From the NCBI GenBank assembly GCA_963787485.1, contig CAWBDF010000002.1:434001-498000 (forward strand): a stretch of 64,000 nt of DNA, given 5' to 3'. Made by a program: the position numbers and the translations under genes. The notes beneath the pieces were generated by a model. The model was not told the DNA's origin, searched no databases, and saw only the letters and a list, made by a program, of their open reading frames with translations. The stretch is from Bog-473 sp963787485 (GTDB taxonomy: Bacteria > Actinomycetota > Acidimicrobiia > Acidimicrobiales > RAAP-2). This document shows, one piece after another, positions 52,730 through 60,880 of the stretch (position 1 is the first letter of the stretch; the number at the start of each line of letters is the position of its first letter).

Positions 52730-53220
52730 GACCCCTCTCCCGAAAGGGCTGCCTCGGAGCCGTCTGCGAAGGCCGCCTCGAGGGTGAGATCGAGCCGGAT
52801 CGACTCGTCGATCACCCAGAGGACCTGCACGAATCCGTAGAGTCCATCTGCGCCGAGGTGCTCGAGCACCGGTGCCGTGTCGGCTTCGGTGACGGCGCTC
52901 ACGTCGATCACGTACTGCTCGGCGAGCCGGAGGCAAGCGAGTTCGACGGGCGAGTACTCGTCGGACGTCGGCCAACTCGGTAGGTTCGCGATCTTCCGCT
53001 CGGTCAAACCGCGCTCAAGCGCAGCGGCGGAGCGGCGGTTCGATCCGCGCTCGTCGCCGAGGAGCTGGGCCATGCGCAATCGGATCAGCTCTGCGAGCAA
53101 TGGGTCGATGACCTCGTCGGTGAGCGCCTCGAGGCGTTCGAACTCGGCCGCGGCCTCGGGCGCTACACGCGCCACTGAATCTGGTGGCCTGGCGAGGGCA
53201 TTCTTCGCCGTCTCGTGCAT
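52726..53220 (-). CDS. AhpD-like protein lacking the C-x-x-C pair
   Basis: A 164-residue protein. The helix LAELIRLRMAQLLGDERGSN aligns with the AhpD active-site helix, but the Cys pair is replaced by D-E-R-G. SPVELACLRLAEQYVIDVSA and the terminal helix YGFVQVLWVIDESIRLDLTL are normal for the fold. Cysteine loss makes a peroxidase-reductant role unlikely, so this may be the structural partner of the following protein. GGGGAGG sits five bases before ATG 53220; the frame is open 11 codons further. Confidence 0.72.
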   Translation of the reverse strand: MHETAKNALARPPDSVARVAPEAAAEFERLEALTDEVIDPLLAELIRLRMAQLLGDERGSNRRSAAALERGLTERKIANLPSWPTSDEYSPVELACLRLAEQYVIDVSAVTEADTAPVLEHLGADGLYGFVQVLWVIDESIRLDLTLEAAFADGSEAALSGEGS

Positions 53221-53253
53221 GGCAACCTCCCCGGCGCACAGCCGATTGCGCAT

Positions 53254-53601
53254 TGCGGGTTGTCAGCGGCACTTTACCACCGGCGAGACTGGCCACCAGG
53301 TGGTGAAGGGTTCCCACCCCAGTGAGGTGAACTGCAGCGGAGTCGAGTCGATGAGGAACGGAACGTCCCGAACGTTTGACTCAGTAGTCCGAACGGCGAA
53401 GTGAGCGTCTCGTGGTGCTCGCCTGTGGATCTCACCGCTCACAAGGGCGCGACCTGAAGTCGTCTTGTCCACCGTCAAACATCCCGTGCGCTTGTCCCGG
53501 AGATTCCTCGAAAATGGGTGGAAGCCAACGGGCCCGCTGACACCCTTACCCGATGGGGCACTTGGCTCCCCCTGCACTGATAATCCGGATATCGTCGTAC
53601 C
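53254..53601. other. Divergent spacer, nothing recognised
   Basis: About 350 bases lie between the AhpD-like pair and the SDR gene, which diverge. It should hold both promoters. No other feature was seen. Confidence 0.4.
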
Positions 53602-54390
53602 ATGAGCAAATTTTCATTGGAAGGAAAGGTCGCCCTGGTCACCGGTGGAGGCAAAGGGATCGGGAAGGGGATCGCCCGGACCTTTGCTGGAGCAGGAGCG
53701 GACGTCGCCCTGGTGTCTCGCACAGCGAGCGACGTGGAAGCCGTGGCGGCCGAGTTGCGGGGCGCTGGTCGGCGCGCTCTCTCCTGTCCAGCGGACGTAA
53801 ACGACCTCGCCGCGTTCCCCCCAGTCGTGGAACGAGTGGTAGCCGAGTTCGGGGGACTCGACATCTTGGTGAACTGCGCGGGCGGGGGGTATCACTGGCA
53901 TTCCTTTGATGACACCACCATCGAGATGGTGGAGGAGCAATTTCACTTCACCGTGACGTCTGTCTACGCTCTCACCAAGGTCGCCGTGCCGCATCTCCTT
54001 GAACGTCCCGGCGCTTCTATCATCAACATCGGATCGGTGACCATCGGCAAGGCAAGTCGGGGACATCTGGCCTACGAGACGGCCAAGGCGGCGCTGGTGC
54101 AGCTGACCAAGTCACTCGCCGCCGACCTGGGCCCCAAGATCCGAGTAAACATCATCCACCCCGGAGCAACGGAAACAGAGGCGCTCCTCGAAGTCATGAA
54201 GACCATGTCGCCAGAGATGATCGAGGCGATAAGGCAGCACGCACGCATGCGGCGCAACGGCACCCCCGAAGACATTGGCGCCGCCGCTCTGTACCTGGCA
54301 TCGGCCGCATCGTCCTATGTCACGGGGATCGAACTGCCCGTGACAGGCGGACCGGTTGATGAGGGCGGAATACAGTTCCCCGATCTGTAA
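53602..54390 (+). CDS. SDR-family oxidoreductase
   Basis: A 262-residue classical short-chain dehydrogenase. The cofactor loop is VALVTGGGKGIGKGIARTFA, followed by ADVALVSRTASDVEAVAAEL, where Arg after the second strand favours NADP+. NCAGGGYHWHSF is the N-N-A-G equivalent. The catalytic block is IINIGSVTIGKASRGHLAYE then TAKAALVQLTKSLAADLGPK, with Ser, Tyr and Lys. HPGATETEALLEV and SYVTGIELPVTGGPVDEGG finish the fold. The substrate may be a hydroxyacyl-CoA or ring alcohol. Confidence 0.88.
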   Translation: MSKFSLEGKVALVTGGGKGIGKGIARTFAGAGADVALVSRTASDVEAVAAELRGAGRRALSCPADVNDLAAFPPVVERVVAEFGGLDILVNCAGGGYHWHSFDDTTIEMVEEQFHFTVTSVYALTKVAVPHLLERPGASIINIGSVTIGKASRGHLAYETAKAALVQLTKSLAADLGPKIRVNIIHPGATETEALLEVMKTMSPEMIEAIRQHARMRRNGTPEDIGAAALYLASAASSYVTGIELPVTGGPVDEGGIQFPDL

Positions 54391-54410
54391 CCATTTGGCC
54401 TGAACTCGAG

Positions 54411-54442
54411 CCTGAGGTCGGATTCGAACCGACGACCCGCGC
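54411..54442 (-). pseudogene. tRNA 3'-end fragment (T arm), possible old attachment site
   Basis: Read on the minus strand, GGGTCGTCGGTTCGAATCC then GACC is a perfect T arm with variable loop (T stem GTCGG/CCGAC, loop TTCGAAT). The D arm, anticodon stem and 5' acceptor strand are absent upstream, so no cloverleaf can form. Such fragments are left by element insertion or excision at a tRNA gene. The isotype is not determined. Confidence 0.5.
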
Positions 54443-54683
54443 AATTGGCTGGTGATCAATTTCCTTGGGTCAACCGATGCGATTCATCGCGCTGCACTCA
54501 TCGGCTTCGAGATGGACGAACTTGATCCAGCGCGGACGATCTCGCGGTAGCAGCGAGGCAATGTCCCCAGAGGACGGCCTGGAACATATCCCAGGCTCAA
54601 GGAGTCGTCGCACACGGGCCGGCGTGGAAGATGGTCGGCTCAGCGGCCGTACTCAGGGGAATTTTCGGGAAGCCTGGCAGCAC

Positions 54684-55415
54684 CTACAAGGGCAGTGGAT
54701 TGCTGAGGACCCCCTCTCCTGTCAGCCGGCCTGAGAGGGTGCGAATGAAGTCCAGCGCGTCGATCTCGATCCGCTCGCCGGCGACGCCCTGAGTGAACTT
54801 CCCTCCGGCGGGGCCGTCGAGCACAAGCTCGAAGGGTTGGCCGTGGATCTCGGCCCACTCGGCCACAATGTCGGCGACAAGGCGGCCGTCGTGATCGGCT
54901 GTGAGCTGCATCGGGCGATTGATGGCCGCGTGGACATCGATCCGATGGGCCCAGACGTCGCGGGTAAATCCGACGTCGAGAAGATATTTGAGCGGTGCCC
55001 ATCCAATCGGCGGCCCGAATGGGAGGGGGATGTACCGGGCCGGAGGCGGCGTGCGCCACCGGCCTTTCACCGCATTCGGACCCACCGCCGCAAGCTGCGC
55101 AGCGATTTCAGAATCCGAGAGTTGGTTTCGCTCGCGAATCTGCAACTCGTTCATGCCGTCGACCCAATGGTGCGAGTCGATCTCCTTGTTGAGTGGCATG
55201 CCCCGTCTCAACTGATGGACGAACACTCGGAATGACGCCTGGGCATCGCCCGAACCGAGGACGTGCAGCACCATCTTACGAACATCCCAGCCGGGGCAAT
55301 CGGTGGGCGTTGCCCACTCCTCGGGCGTGAGCGATGCGACCAGGTTCGCAAACCGTGTGAATTCCTCCTCGGCCAGCACGCGGGCCTCGGGACGCGCGAT
55401 TCTGTTTGCCATCAT
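54684..55415 (-). CDS. Mycothiol-dependent maleylpyruvate isomerase-like (DinB-fold) protein
   Basis: A 243-residue protein of the actinobacterial DinB-like group. EEWATPTDCPGWDVRKMVLHVLGS is the hallmark W-x-x-P-T-x-C-x-G-W-x-V-x-x-V-x-x-H-V block with the first metal His; DVWAHRIDVHAAINRPM provides the later His pair. The family uses mycothiol in some members. It overlaps the TetR gene by ATGA, so the regulator probably controls this gene with itself. Substrate unknown. Confidence 0.85.
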   Translation of the reverse strand: MMANRIARPEARVLAEEEFTRFANLVASLTPEEWATPTDCPGWDVRKMVLHVLGSGDAQASFRVFVHQLRRGMPLNKEIDSHHWVDGMNELQIRERNQLSDSEIAAQLAAVGPNAVKGRWRTPPPARYIPLPFGPPIGWAPLKYLLDVGFTRDVWAHRIDVHAAINRPMQLTADHDGRLVADIVAEWAEIHGQPFELVLDGPAGGKFTQGVAGERIEIDALDFIRTLSGRLTGEGVLSNPLPL

Positions 55416-56032
55416 GAGTGTCTGCTCCTTTCGAGCACGTCGTCGACATACAGATCGACGAGCCGGTTGAGGTGACGGATCCAGCGGTTGCCGTCGGGGT
55501 CATTGCTCAGCTGCGCCTCCATCAAGCCTGCGACCATGGCCACGATGCAGTCGATGTCGCCGTGTTTGGCGACGCCGGCCTCGTTGATCAACTTGTAGGC
55601 GCGTCCCAGTACTTCCTCGGCGAGAGCGTAGGAGGTGGGTGAAGGCACGAAACCTGGTACGTGACGCTCGAAGAGCAGCTCATAGCGTGCCGGATCCTCG
55701 AGCCCGAATCTGACGAACTCGGCCAAGAACCTCTTCAGAGCTGTGCGCGGGTCTCGAGGGAGTTTGACGAGGTCGAGCCGCTGCAGCAGTCGCCGGTTGC
55801 CGTCGGCAAACATGGCGTCGTACAGTGCGAGCTTCGAGTCGAAGTAGGCGTAGAGCGACGGTTGGCGGATCCCGATCTCGCGAGCGAGGGCGTGCAGCGA
55901 CACGCCAGCGATTCCGTGCTCCCGGGCGAGCTTCCATGACGACTCGACGATCGCGGCCACCTTGGCATCTCGTCGCTGCGTGACCTTGTCCGGCCTGAGC
56001 CGAGAGTCAGCCCCCGCTGGTTCATCTATCAT
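55412..56032 (-). CDS. TetR-family transcriptional regulator
   Basis: A 206-residue repressor. The N-terminal helix-turn-helix is AAIVESSWKLAREHGIAGVS with LHALAREIGIRQPSLYAYFD, followed by K-x-A-L-Y-D. The ligand domain after residue 75 (RTALKRFLAEFVRFGLEDPARYELLF) resembles the WHG/TetR_C groups. It shares an ATGA overlap with the mycothiol-type enzyme gene. Two copies of a CTATY-N3-GATAG palindrome lie at and just upstream of its start codon, strongly suggesting self-repression and control of the two-gene unit. Confidence 0.88.
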   Translation of the reverse strand: MIDEPAGADSRLRPDKVTQRRDAKVAAIVESSWKLAREHGIAGVSLHALAREIGIRQPSLYAYFDSKLALYDAMFADGNRRLLQRLDLVKLPRDPRTALKRFLAEFVRFGLEDPARYELLFERHVPGFVPSPTSYALAEEVLGRAYKLINEAGVAKHGDIDCIVAMVAGLMEAQLSNDPDGNRWIRHLNRLVDLYVDDVLERSRHS

Positions 56033-56060
56033 CGATAGGCAGGATATCTATTAGTGATAG
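56026..56060. promoter_or_regulatory. Tandem operator sites for the TetR-family regulator
   Basis: CTATC-ATC-GATAG (56026-56038) and CTATT-AGT-GATAG (56048-56060) are two copies of one palindrome with centres 22 bp apart, or two helical turns. The first overlaps the regulator's start codon (ATG at 56032-56030), so bound protein would block initiation. Each is followed by G on the plus strand, extending the match to TCTAT...GATAGG. Confidence 0.6.
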
Positions 56061-56245
56061 GTATGTCAAGAGGCTTGAGCCCAGCCTTTGACGGTCTTGC
56101 GATTTCCTTCACCGAAGCCCTGCCGCAGTTCTCCGGGACTGAGACCGGATTCGGCGCTCCACTCTGCGTGGTCTGGGGCAGTGATTGACCTCGAGGGCGC
56201 CGTCCGCAAAGCTCCTCTTGCCCGGCATTCTGCGGAGGAGGAGAC

Positions 56246-56542
56246 GTGGCGCAATACATCCAGATCGTCGAGTATGAATCGGACGACATCGACGCAGTGA
56301 TCAAGGTGGCGAATAGCGTGCCAGTTCCCGACGATGTACCGAAGCCAACCTCGGTGATCGTGGTGCGAGACCGAGACCGTCCAGGGACGTACGCCACGAT
56401 CCTCCGCTTCAACTCCTACGAAGAGGCCATGCGCCATTCCGAGAGTGACGCCACGCACGAGCGCCTTGCCAAACTGGGTTCGCTCATGAAGGGCAGCACA
56501 CGCTTTTACAACCTTGACGTCCTTGACGAGAGAAATCCATAG
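56246..56542 (+). CDS. Dimeric alpha/beta-barrel (ABM/EthD-like) protein
   Basis: A 98-residue protein with ferredoxin-like fold pattern. YIQIVEYESDDIDAVIKVAN is the first beta-alpha unit, TSVIVVRDRDRPGTYATILR the middle strands, and FNSYEEAMRHSESDATHERL the second helix. It resembles antibiotic-biosynthesis-monooxygenase-type dimeric barrel proteins. GTG start with GCGGAGGAGGAG ahead is strong. It diverges from the TetR gene across a 213-bp spacer, so the regulator could also affect it. Confidence 0.72.
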   Translation: MAQYIQIVEYESDDIDAVIKVANSVPVPDDVPKPTSVIVVRDRDRPGTYATILRFNSYEEAMRHSESDATHERLAKLGSLMKGSTRFYNLDVLDERNP

Positions 56543-56658
56543 CAGTGCGCTCAACCGCCGGGAGTGCGTCTATGGAGGGGCTATCCCAGGACACCACCGG
56601 TTCTGTGACCAATTTCACAAGCGCCAGAGTCGTCCGTTCCCATTAGCTTGGCGGGATC

Positions 56659-57342
56659 ATGGTTCGCCAACCAAACGCGCTGATCCTGTTGCACGGCTTC
56701 GGGTCCTCTTTCGATCACAACTGGCAGCAGACTGGCTGGGTCGACATCCTGGCTGACTTCGGTGTCACCGTCCCCACCATCGACCTACCGGGTCACGGGT
56801 CGTCTTCGCCGCTGACCGATCCGGCGGGCTACGCCGACGTGGAAGGGGACGTCCGCCGCGCCCTGCCGGCGGACGTACTCATCTCAGGGGTCGGTTTCTC
56901 GGCAGGGGCAGAATTGCTCCTGCGTCTGGCTGTCGCCGAGCCAGAGCGTTTCGACCGGATCGTCCTACTCGGGCTGGCAGACAATGTTTTCGAGTCGGGC
57001 GACCCCGCTGCAATAGTGGCGGCGCTCGAGAGCAGCGAAGAGCCAGAGGACGTTCAGGCTCGGCTGTTCCGCCGGCTGGCCCAGTCGGCGGGCAACGACC
57101 CGAGAGCGCTCTCGGCCTTCCTCCGTCGGCCCCGCCGACCGCTCACCGAGGAAGAGCTGGCGAGGCTGCATTGCCCGATCCTGGTGGTGCTGGGAGACCG
57201 GGACACGGCGGGATCTGCTGACCGGCTGATGGCGGCGCTGCCGTCGGCCTCGTTGGTCACGCTCGCCGGCGTCGATCACTTCGCTACACCGTCGGACTTC
57301 GGCGCGATTGACGCTACGGTCAGATTCCTCGGGCTCCAATGA
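56659..57342 (+). CDS. Alpha/beta hydrolase (thioesterase/esterase type)
   Basis: A 227-residue hydrolase. NALILLHGFGSSFDHNWQQT is the oxyanion-hole region (H-G-F-G-S) and SGVGFSAGAELLLRLA the nucleophile elbow (G-F-S-A-G). VVLGDRDTAGSADRLMAALP holds the acid and LAGVDHFATPSDFG the His, giving a full triad. Short length and no lid insertion fit a small-acyl-ester or thioester hydrolase. Substrate open. Confidence 0.85.
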   Translation: MVRQPNALILLHGFGSSFDHNWQQTGWVDILADFGVTVPTIDLPGHGSSSPLTDPAGYADVEGDVRRALPADVLISGVGFSAGAELLLRLAVAEPERFDRIVLLGLADNVFESGDPAAIVAALESSEEPEDVQARLFRRLAQSAGNDPRALSAFLRRPRRPLTEEELARLHCPILVVLGDRDTAGSADRLMAALPSASLVTLAGVDHFATPSDFGAIDATVRFLGLQ

Positions 57343-57409
57343 CTCCGACGCTGCTGCGGCTGCGGCGTGAGGGGCAGGACGCTCCACGGTTCCAGAGATA
57401 GAGCCGCCG

Positions 57410-58294
57410 CTACGAGGTCGGGGAGGCGAGGCGTGAGTTCGCTTTGAATCGGGCGGACGCCCGGCCCAGCCGGGTGATGAATTGCAAGAGTCGGCTCCGG
57501 GCGGCCTCGGCCGACGGGGTCAGACCCTGCCTGTTTGCCACGTCCCAATGGCCTAGAACTACCGGCCGGAGGATGGCGTCATGGTGCACGCCTAAGTCGT
57601 AGATCCCAGCTCGGGCAATGGCCTTTGCGTGGTGGGCGAAATCTGGAATGCCCGTACCAGGCATCTCGAACGTCAGCACTTGACGCTTGATGGCCTCCAT
57701 CATCCCTGAAGGATCGATCTCTAGCGCGGCCGATACCAGATCTCGGTAGAAAAGGTAATGGAGGTTCTCATCTGCCGCCACTCGTTTCATGACCGCGTAA
57801 CCCTCAGCGTCGGGCAACGCCTTCCCGGTGTTGTGGTGGGCGATTCGGGTCGCCAACTCCTGGAGAGCGAGATAGACGAACGCATCGGCGACGGTCTCGG
57901 CTTGAGGGGAAACGCCGCCGGTGACCTGGGCCATCCGGGCCCGCTCAAGGTTGACGGGGTCGATGTGCCCGCTCATGATCAGGTAGTCCCGTAGGACGAT
58001 CGAGTGCCGCCCCTCCTCGGCCGTCCACCGCCGGGTCCAATAGCCCCAGGCGCCGTCCCGGCCGAACACGTTGTCGATCGAAGCGAAGTAGTACGGCAGG
58101 TTGTCCTCGGTCAACACGTTGACGAACACGGCACTGGCCACGCCGTCGGGCAGGGTTTCGGTGCATCCGACCTCCGGGAGCGGCCGCCACTCGACGAGGT
58201 CGTGGGGAAACCACTCCTTGGCGATGCCCAGATGGCGGTCGATCAAGCGCTCGGCGGTTGGTTGGAGTTCGGCAAGCATGGTCGCGTCATCCAT
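57410..58294 (-). CDS. Acyl-ACP desaturase (DesA-like), soluble di-iron
   Basis: A 294-residue fatty-acid desaturase type 2. The two iron-binding blocks are present: RRWTAEEGRHSIVLRDYLIM (E-E-x-R-H) and VAADENLHYLFYRDLVSAAL (D-E-N-x-H), separated by the usual 85 residues, with the middle Glu in LALQELATRIAHHN. This group includes mycobacterial DesA1/DesA2. It introduces a double bond into acyl-ACP, or acts on a related acyl substrate. ATG 58294 is chosen; the frame is open 15 codons more. Confidence 0.88.
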   Translation of the reverse strand: MDDATMLAELQPTAERLIDRHLGIAKEWFPHDLVEWRPLPEVGCTETLPDGVASAVFVNVLTEDNLPYYFASIDNVFGRDGAWGYWTRRWTAEEGRHSIVLRDYLIMSGHIDPVNLERARMAQVTGGVSPQAETVADAFVYLALQELATRIAHHNTGKALPDAEGYAVMKRVAADENLHYLFYRDLVSAALEIDPSGMMEAIKRQVLTFEMPGTGIPDFAHHAKAIARAGIYDLGVHHDAILRPVVLGHWDVANRQGLTPSAEAARSRLLQFITRLGRASARFKANSRLASPTS

Positions 58295-58611
58295 ATCCGA
58301 CCCTCCTTCTCTGGTGCCAGCCGTCCGCCTGACCTGCACGTACCGCTACTGCCGGACGCCGCGGGAACGATGCAATCGCTAGCCAAGGATATCGCAGCTG
58401 TAGAGCACCGGATCCAGTTCTAATCCGGCAGAACCCGGCGGGTGGCGCGTTGGAGGCGTGTCACCGCTCGCATCAGCAAGGTGGAGCCGTTTCGGCACCT
58501 TCAACGGCAGACTGCGGGGTTGAAGCGGCGGTTCGCGCATGTCACACGCCCCCAGACGCTACGGTGCCACGAACCAACGGAATTGCGATTGCTCGAGATC
58601 CGGGAGAAGCG

Positions 58612-59058
58612 ATGACCTCGAAGTCTGATTTCACAGCTGAGGAATGGCGGCAGATCCTGGAAGCGCCGCCGAGTGCTGGAATGATCGTGGTCACCGCCCA
58701 ACGGGGCGGCTCGTTTCGAGAGACCATTGCCATGGCGAAGGCCTACGCCGAAGCACGACAACAGCACGGCAAGAGCGAACTTCTTGATGAGATCGTGGTT
58801 GCGAAGCCGGAGCGGGATCACACGCACTATCACTCTCCCGAGGAGCTCAAGCAACATGGACTGCAACACCTGCGGGATTCGGTCACTCTGCTTGAGAGCA
58901 AGGCGACGCCGGACGAGGTCGAGGAATACCGCCGGTTCATCGTTACGTTGTCCCACAAGGTCGCAGCTGCTCACCGAGAGCATGGTCAGGAAGTGAGCGA
59001 GTCCGAGCGGACGGCCATAGACGACATCACGGAAGCCTTGAACGCGACCGCCGGGTAA
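58612..59058 (+). CDS. Hypothetical helical protein (TerB-like pattern possible)
   Basis: A 148-residue, mostly helical, charged protein. FTAEEWRQILEAPPSAGMIV opens a helical repeat; RETIAMAKAYAEARQQHGKS and DEVEEYRRFIVTLSHKVAAA, then ESERTAIDDITEALNATAG follow. The E-W-x-x-I-x-x-A-P-x-x-A-G start is shared by a group of uncharacterised bacterial proteins that resemble tellurite-resistance TerB helices; I am not sure of this link. CGGGAGAAG precedes ATG 58612, and the open frame before it is not convincing. Confidence 0.6.
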   Translation: MTSKSDFTAEEWRQILEAPPSAGMIVVTAQRGGSFRETIAMAKAYAEARQQHGKSELLDEIVVAKPERDHTHYHSPEELKQHGLQHLRDSVTLLESKATPDEVEEYRRFIVTLSHKVAAAHREHGQEVSESERTAIDDITEALNATAG

Positions 59059-59301
59059 AAAGCGTCGCAAGCCCGTATGGCCGAGGGGTGGGGGTGCTGC
59101 CCGGGCTCGACGGCGCTGCTTCGGGCATCTCGAGGAAGGCGGGTCGTTGCGACCTGCTCGGCTCGTTGCTCACTTCGTTCGTTACCAGGTGTGTACCAGA
59201 CGTACAACGGCTTCTTCGTCGCCGGCTCGCTACGCCTCGGTAGAGATGACCGAGCCCGGCTCGGGCCGGTTCTCGGTGGAGAAGATATCGATGTCGTCAT
59301 C

Positions 59302-60753
59302 TCAGGTGCCGACCCCTACTGCACGCTGTGCGTTGACCGCCTCCTTCTCGATGTCTGTCCCGACGAAGAAGTCGGGATTGAGCGACGCGTAGAAGCGCAA
59401 TGGGTTCAAGAACACAAAATCCTGGAACTGATCGGCATCAAGAATCTCGCGCTCGACCAGCTCATAGGCCTCGGCCAGTGGCCGATCGAAGTCCGGCACG
59501 TCCCAATGGCCGAGATCGGACGCGAACATGGCTGGAAGCTGGGCGCCGAGGGGCACAAGCCGAGGGTCGCAAGCCAGACCTACGAAGGGATCATCGGCCT
59601 CGCATCCCCAATAGAACGGCGTGCAGAACAGGTCCCGGATGTCCTCCTCAGATCGAATCTCGGCTGCAGCAAAGTCGTCACGGGCTTGGTTCACCGCTCC
59701 CGACCAGATCAGCTGTTCTGGCTCGTACACGCCCAACCGAGGATCGCTCTCGATGAGTAATTCAGCGAGATGGGTACGGTCGATCCTGTTCGGATCGAGC
59801 TGAGTGATAGCCGGGCCCCCTCGTTTGTGCCAGGTCGATACCAGACTGACGAAGGTCTGCACACCTACTGCGACACCACCCTCGAGCAGAGCAACCCGGA
59901 GTTGAGGAAACCGACGCGTGACTCCCCCGAGGAAGAGCGACTTGGCGAGGGCTGCGCCCGCTGCGGCAAAGTGTCCGATCTGGTTGTACATGAAATTTGA
60001 CGTCGACGCACGATCACTGAACCCGATTCCGGCCGTGTGTGCCGACAACGGCAACCCGAGCTCGATGGCCGTTGCCCAGACGGTGTCGAAGTCGTAGATG
60101 CTGTCGATCCCGAAGGTATCCACCCAACCCTTGACGTCCCATTCGGGGATACGCATCGACGCCCAAGGATCGCTGGGAGGCCACGGTTCGCCCGGAGCCG
60201 GGCGATGAACGTGGCTCGGGATCAATCCCACCTTCGCGCCGAGTCCCTTCGCATGCTCCATCGCCGCGATCGCCTCTTCAGGCGTATGCATCGGTATGAG
60301 CGCGGCAGTGGTAAATCGATCTCGGAATGGACCGTACTGATCAGCCATGAACTCGTTGTACAACCTGCACAACGTCACCCGATTCTCCTCATCGAGCACC
60401 TGGAGCAGGGAGAGACCCATCGTCGGGTACAAGACCGCGAAATCGATGCCCGCCTCGCACAGACGTTCGTGATATCTGGCAGGAGCGGTCACTGTCGCGT
60501 AGTAGTCCGTGCTCGCAGGCACATGCCACGAGGACGGGATCAATCCGCCCTGACGCCTCTCCTCAGCCGACATCTCACTGCTCGGCCCCCGTCCGGCCAT
60601 GCCTTCGAGTGCCGCGGCGTGTCCATGGTCCCGAACAAAATCGGTGAAGACCGGGACCAACTCCACGATGTGACCATCTCCATCGATGACCGGATGACCC
60701 AAACGCTCCCGAACGTGGCGAGATGGAGACTCCTCCTTTGTGGACCGTGACAT
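59302..60753 (-). CDS. Amidohydrolase-2 family protein, large divergent member
   Basis: A 483-residue member of the ACMSD-like group, longer than the others. The metal motif is HPVIDGDGHIVELVPVFTDF (D-x-H); AGIDFAVLYPTMGLSLLQVL matches the D-x-x-V-L-Y-P-T block, LPLSAHTAGIGFSDRAS the central His, and PAMFASDLGHWDVPDFDRPL the catalytic Asp, in the order seen in relatives. An insertion of about 60 residues (VGLIPSHVHRPAPGEPWPPS) adds length. It lies 127 bp after another amidohydrolase gene in the same direction. Confidence 0.85.
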   Translation of the reverse strand: MSRSTKEESPSRHVRERLGHPVIDGDGHIVELVPVFTDFVRDHGHAAALEGMAGRGPSSEMSAEERRQGGLIPSSWHVPASTDYYATVTAPARYHERLCEAGIDFAVLYPTMGLSLLQVLDEENRVTLCRLYNEFMADQYGPFRDRFTTAALIPMHTPEEAIAAMEHAKGLGAKVGLIPSHVHRPAPGEPWPPSDPWASMRIPEWDVKGWVDTFGIDSIYDFDTVWATAIELGLPLSAHTAGIGFSDRASTSNFMYNQIGHFAAAGAALAKSLFLGGVTRRFPQLRVALLEGGVAVGVQTFVSLVSTWHKRGGPAITQLDPNRIDRTHLAELLIESDPRLGVYEPEQLIWSGAVNQARDDFAAAEIRSEEDIRDLFCTPFYWGCEADDPFVGLACDPRLVPLGAQLPAMFASDLGHWDVPDFDRPLAEAYELVEREILDADQFQDFVFLNPLRFYASLNPDFFVGTDIEKEAVNAQRAVGVGT

Positions 60754-60880
60754 TGGCCTCTCCCTATCACTTTCGACAAGAACCCACTGCCTGCTGGGCC
60801 ATGGGGTCCCACCATCACAGATTCAGACGACTCACTCCCCTGCTCGTTGGGCCTGCTCCATCCATCACCGCCCAGAGGCG

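Noticed and set aside
54411..54490. Intact tRNA on the minus strand
   Set aside because: Only the T arm and variable loop exist; there is no D arm or matching acceptor strand.
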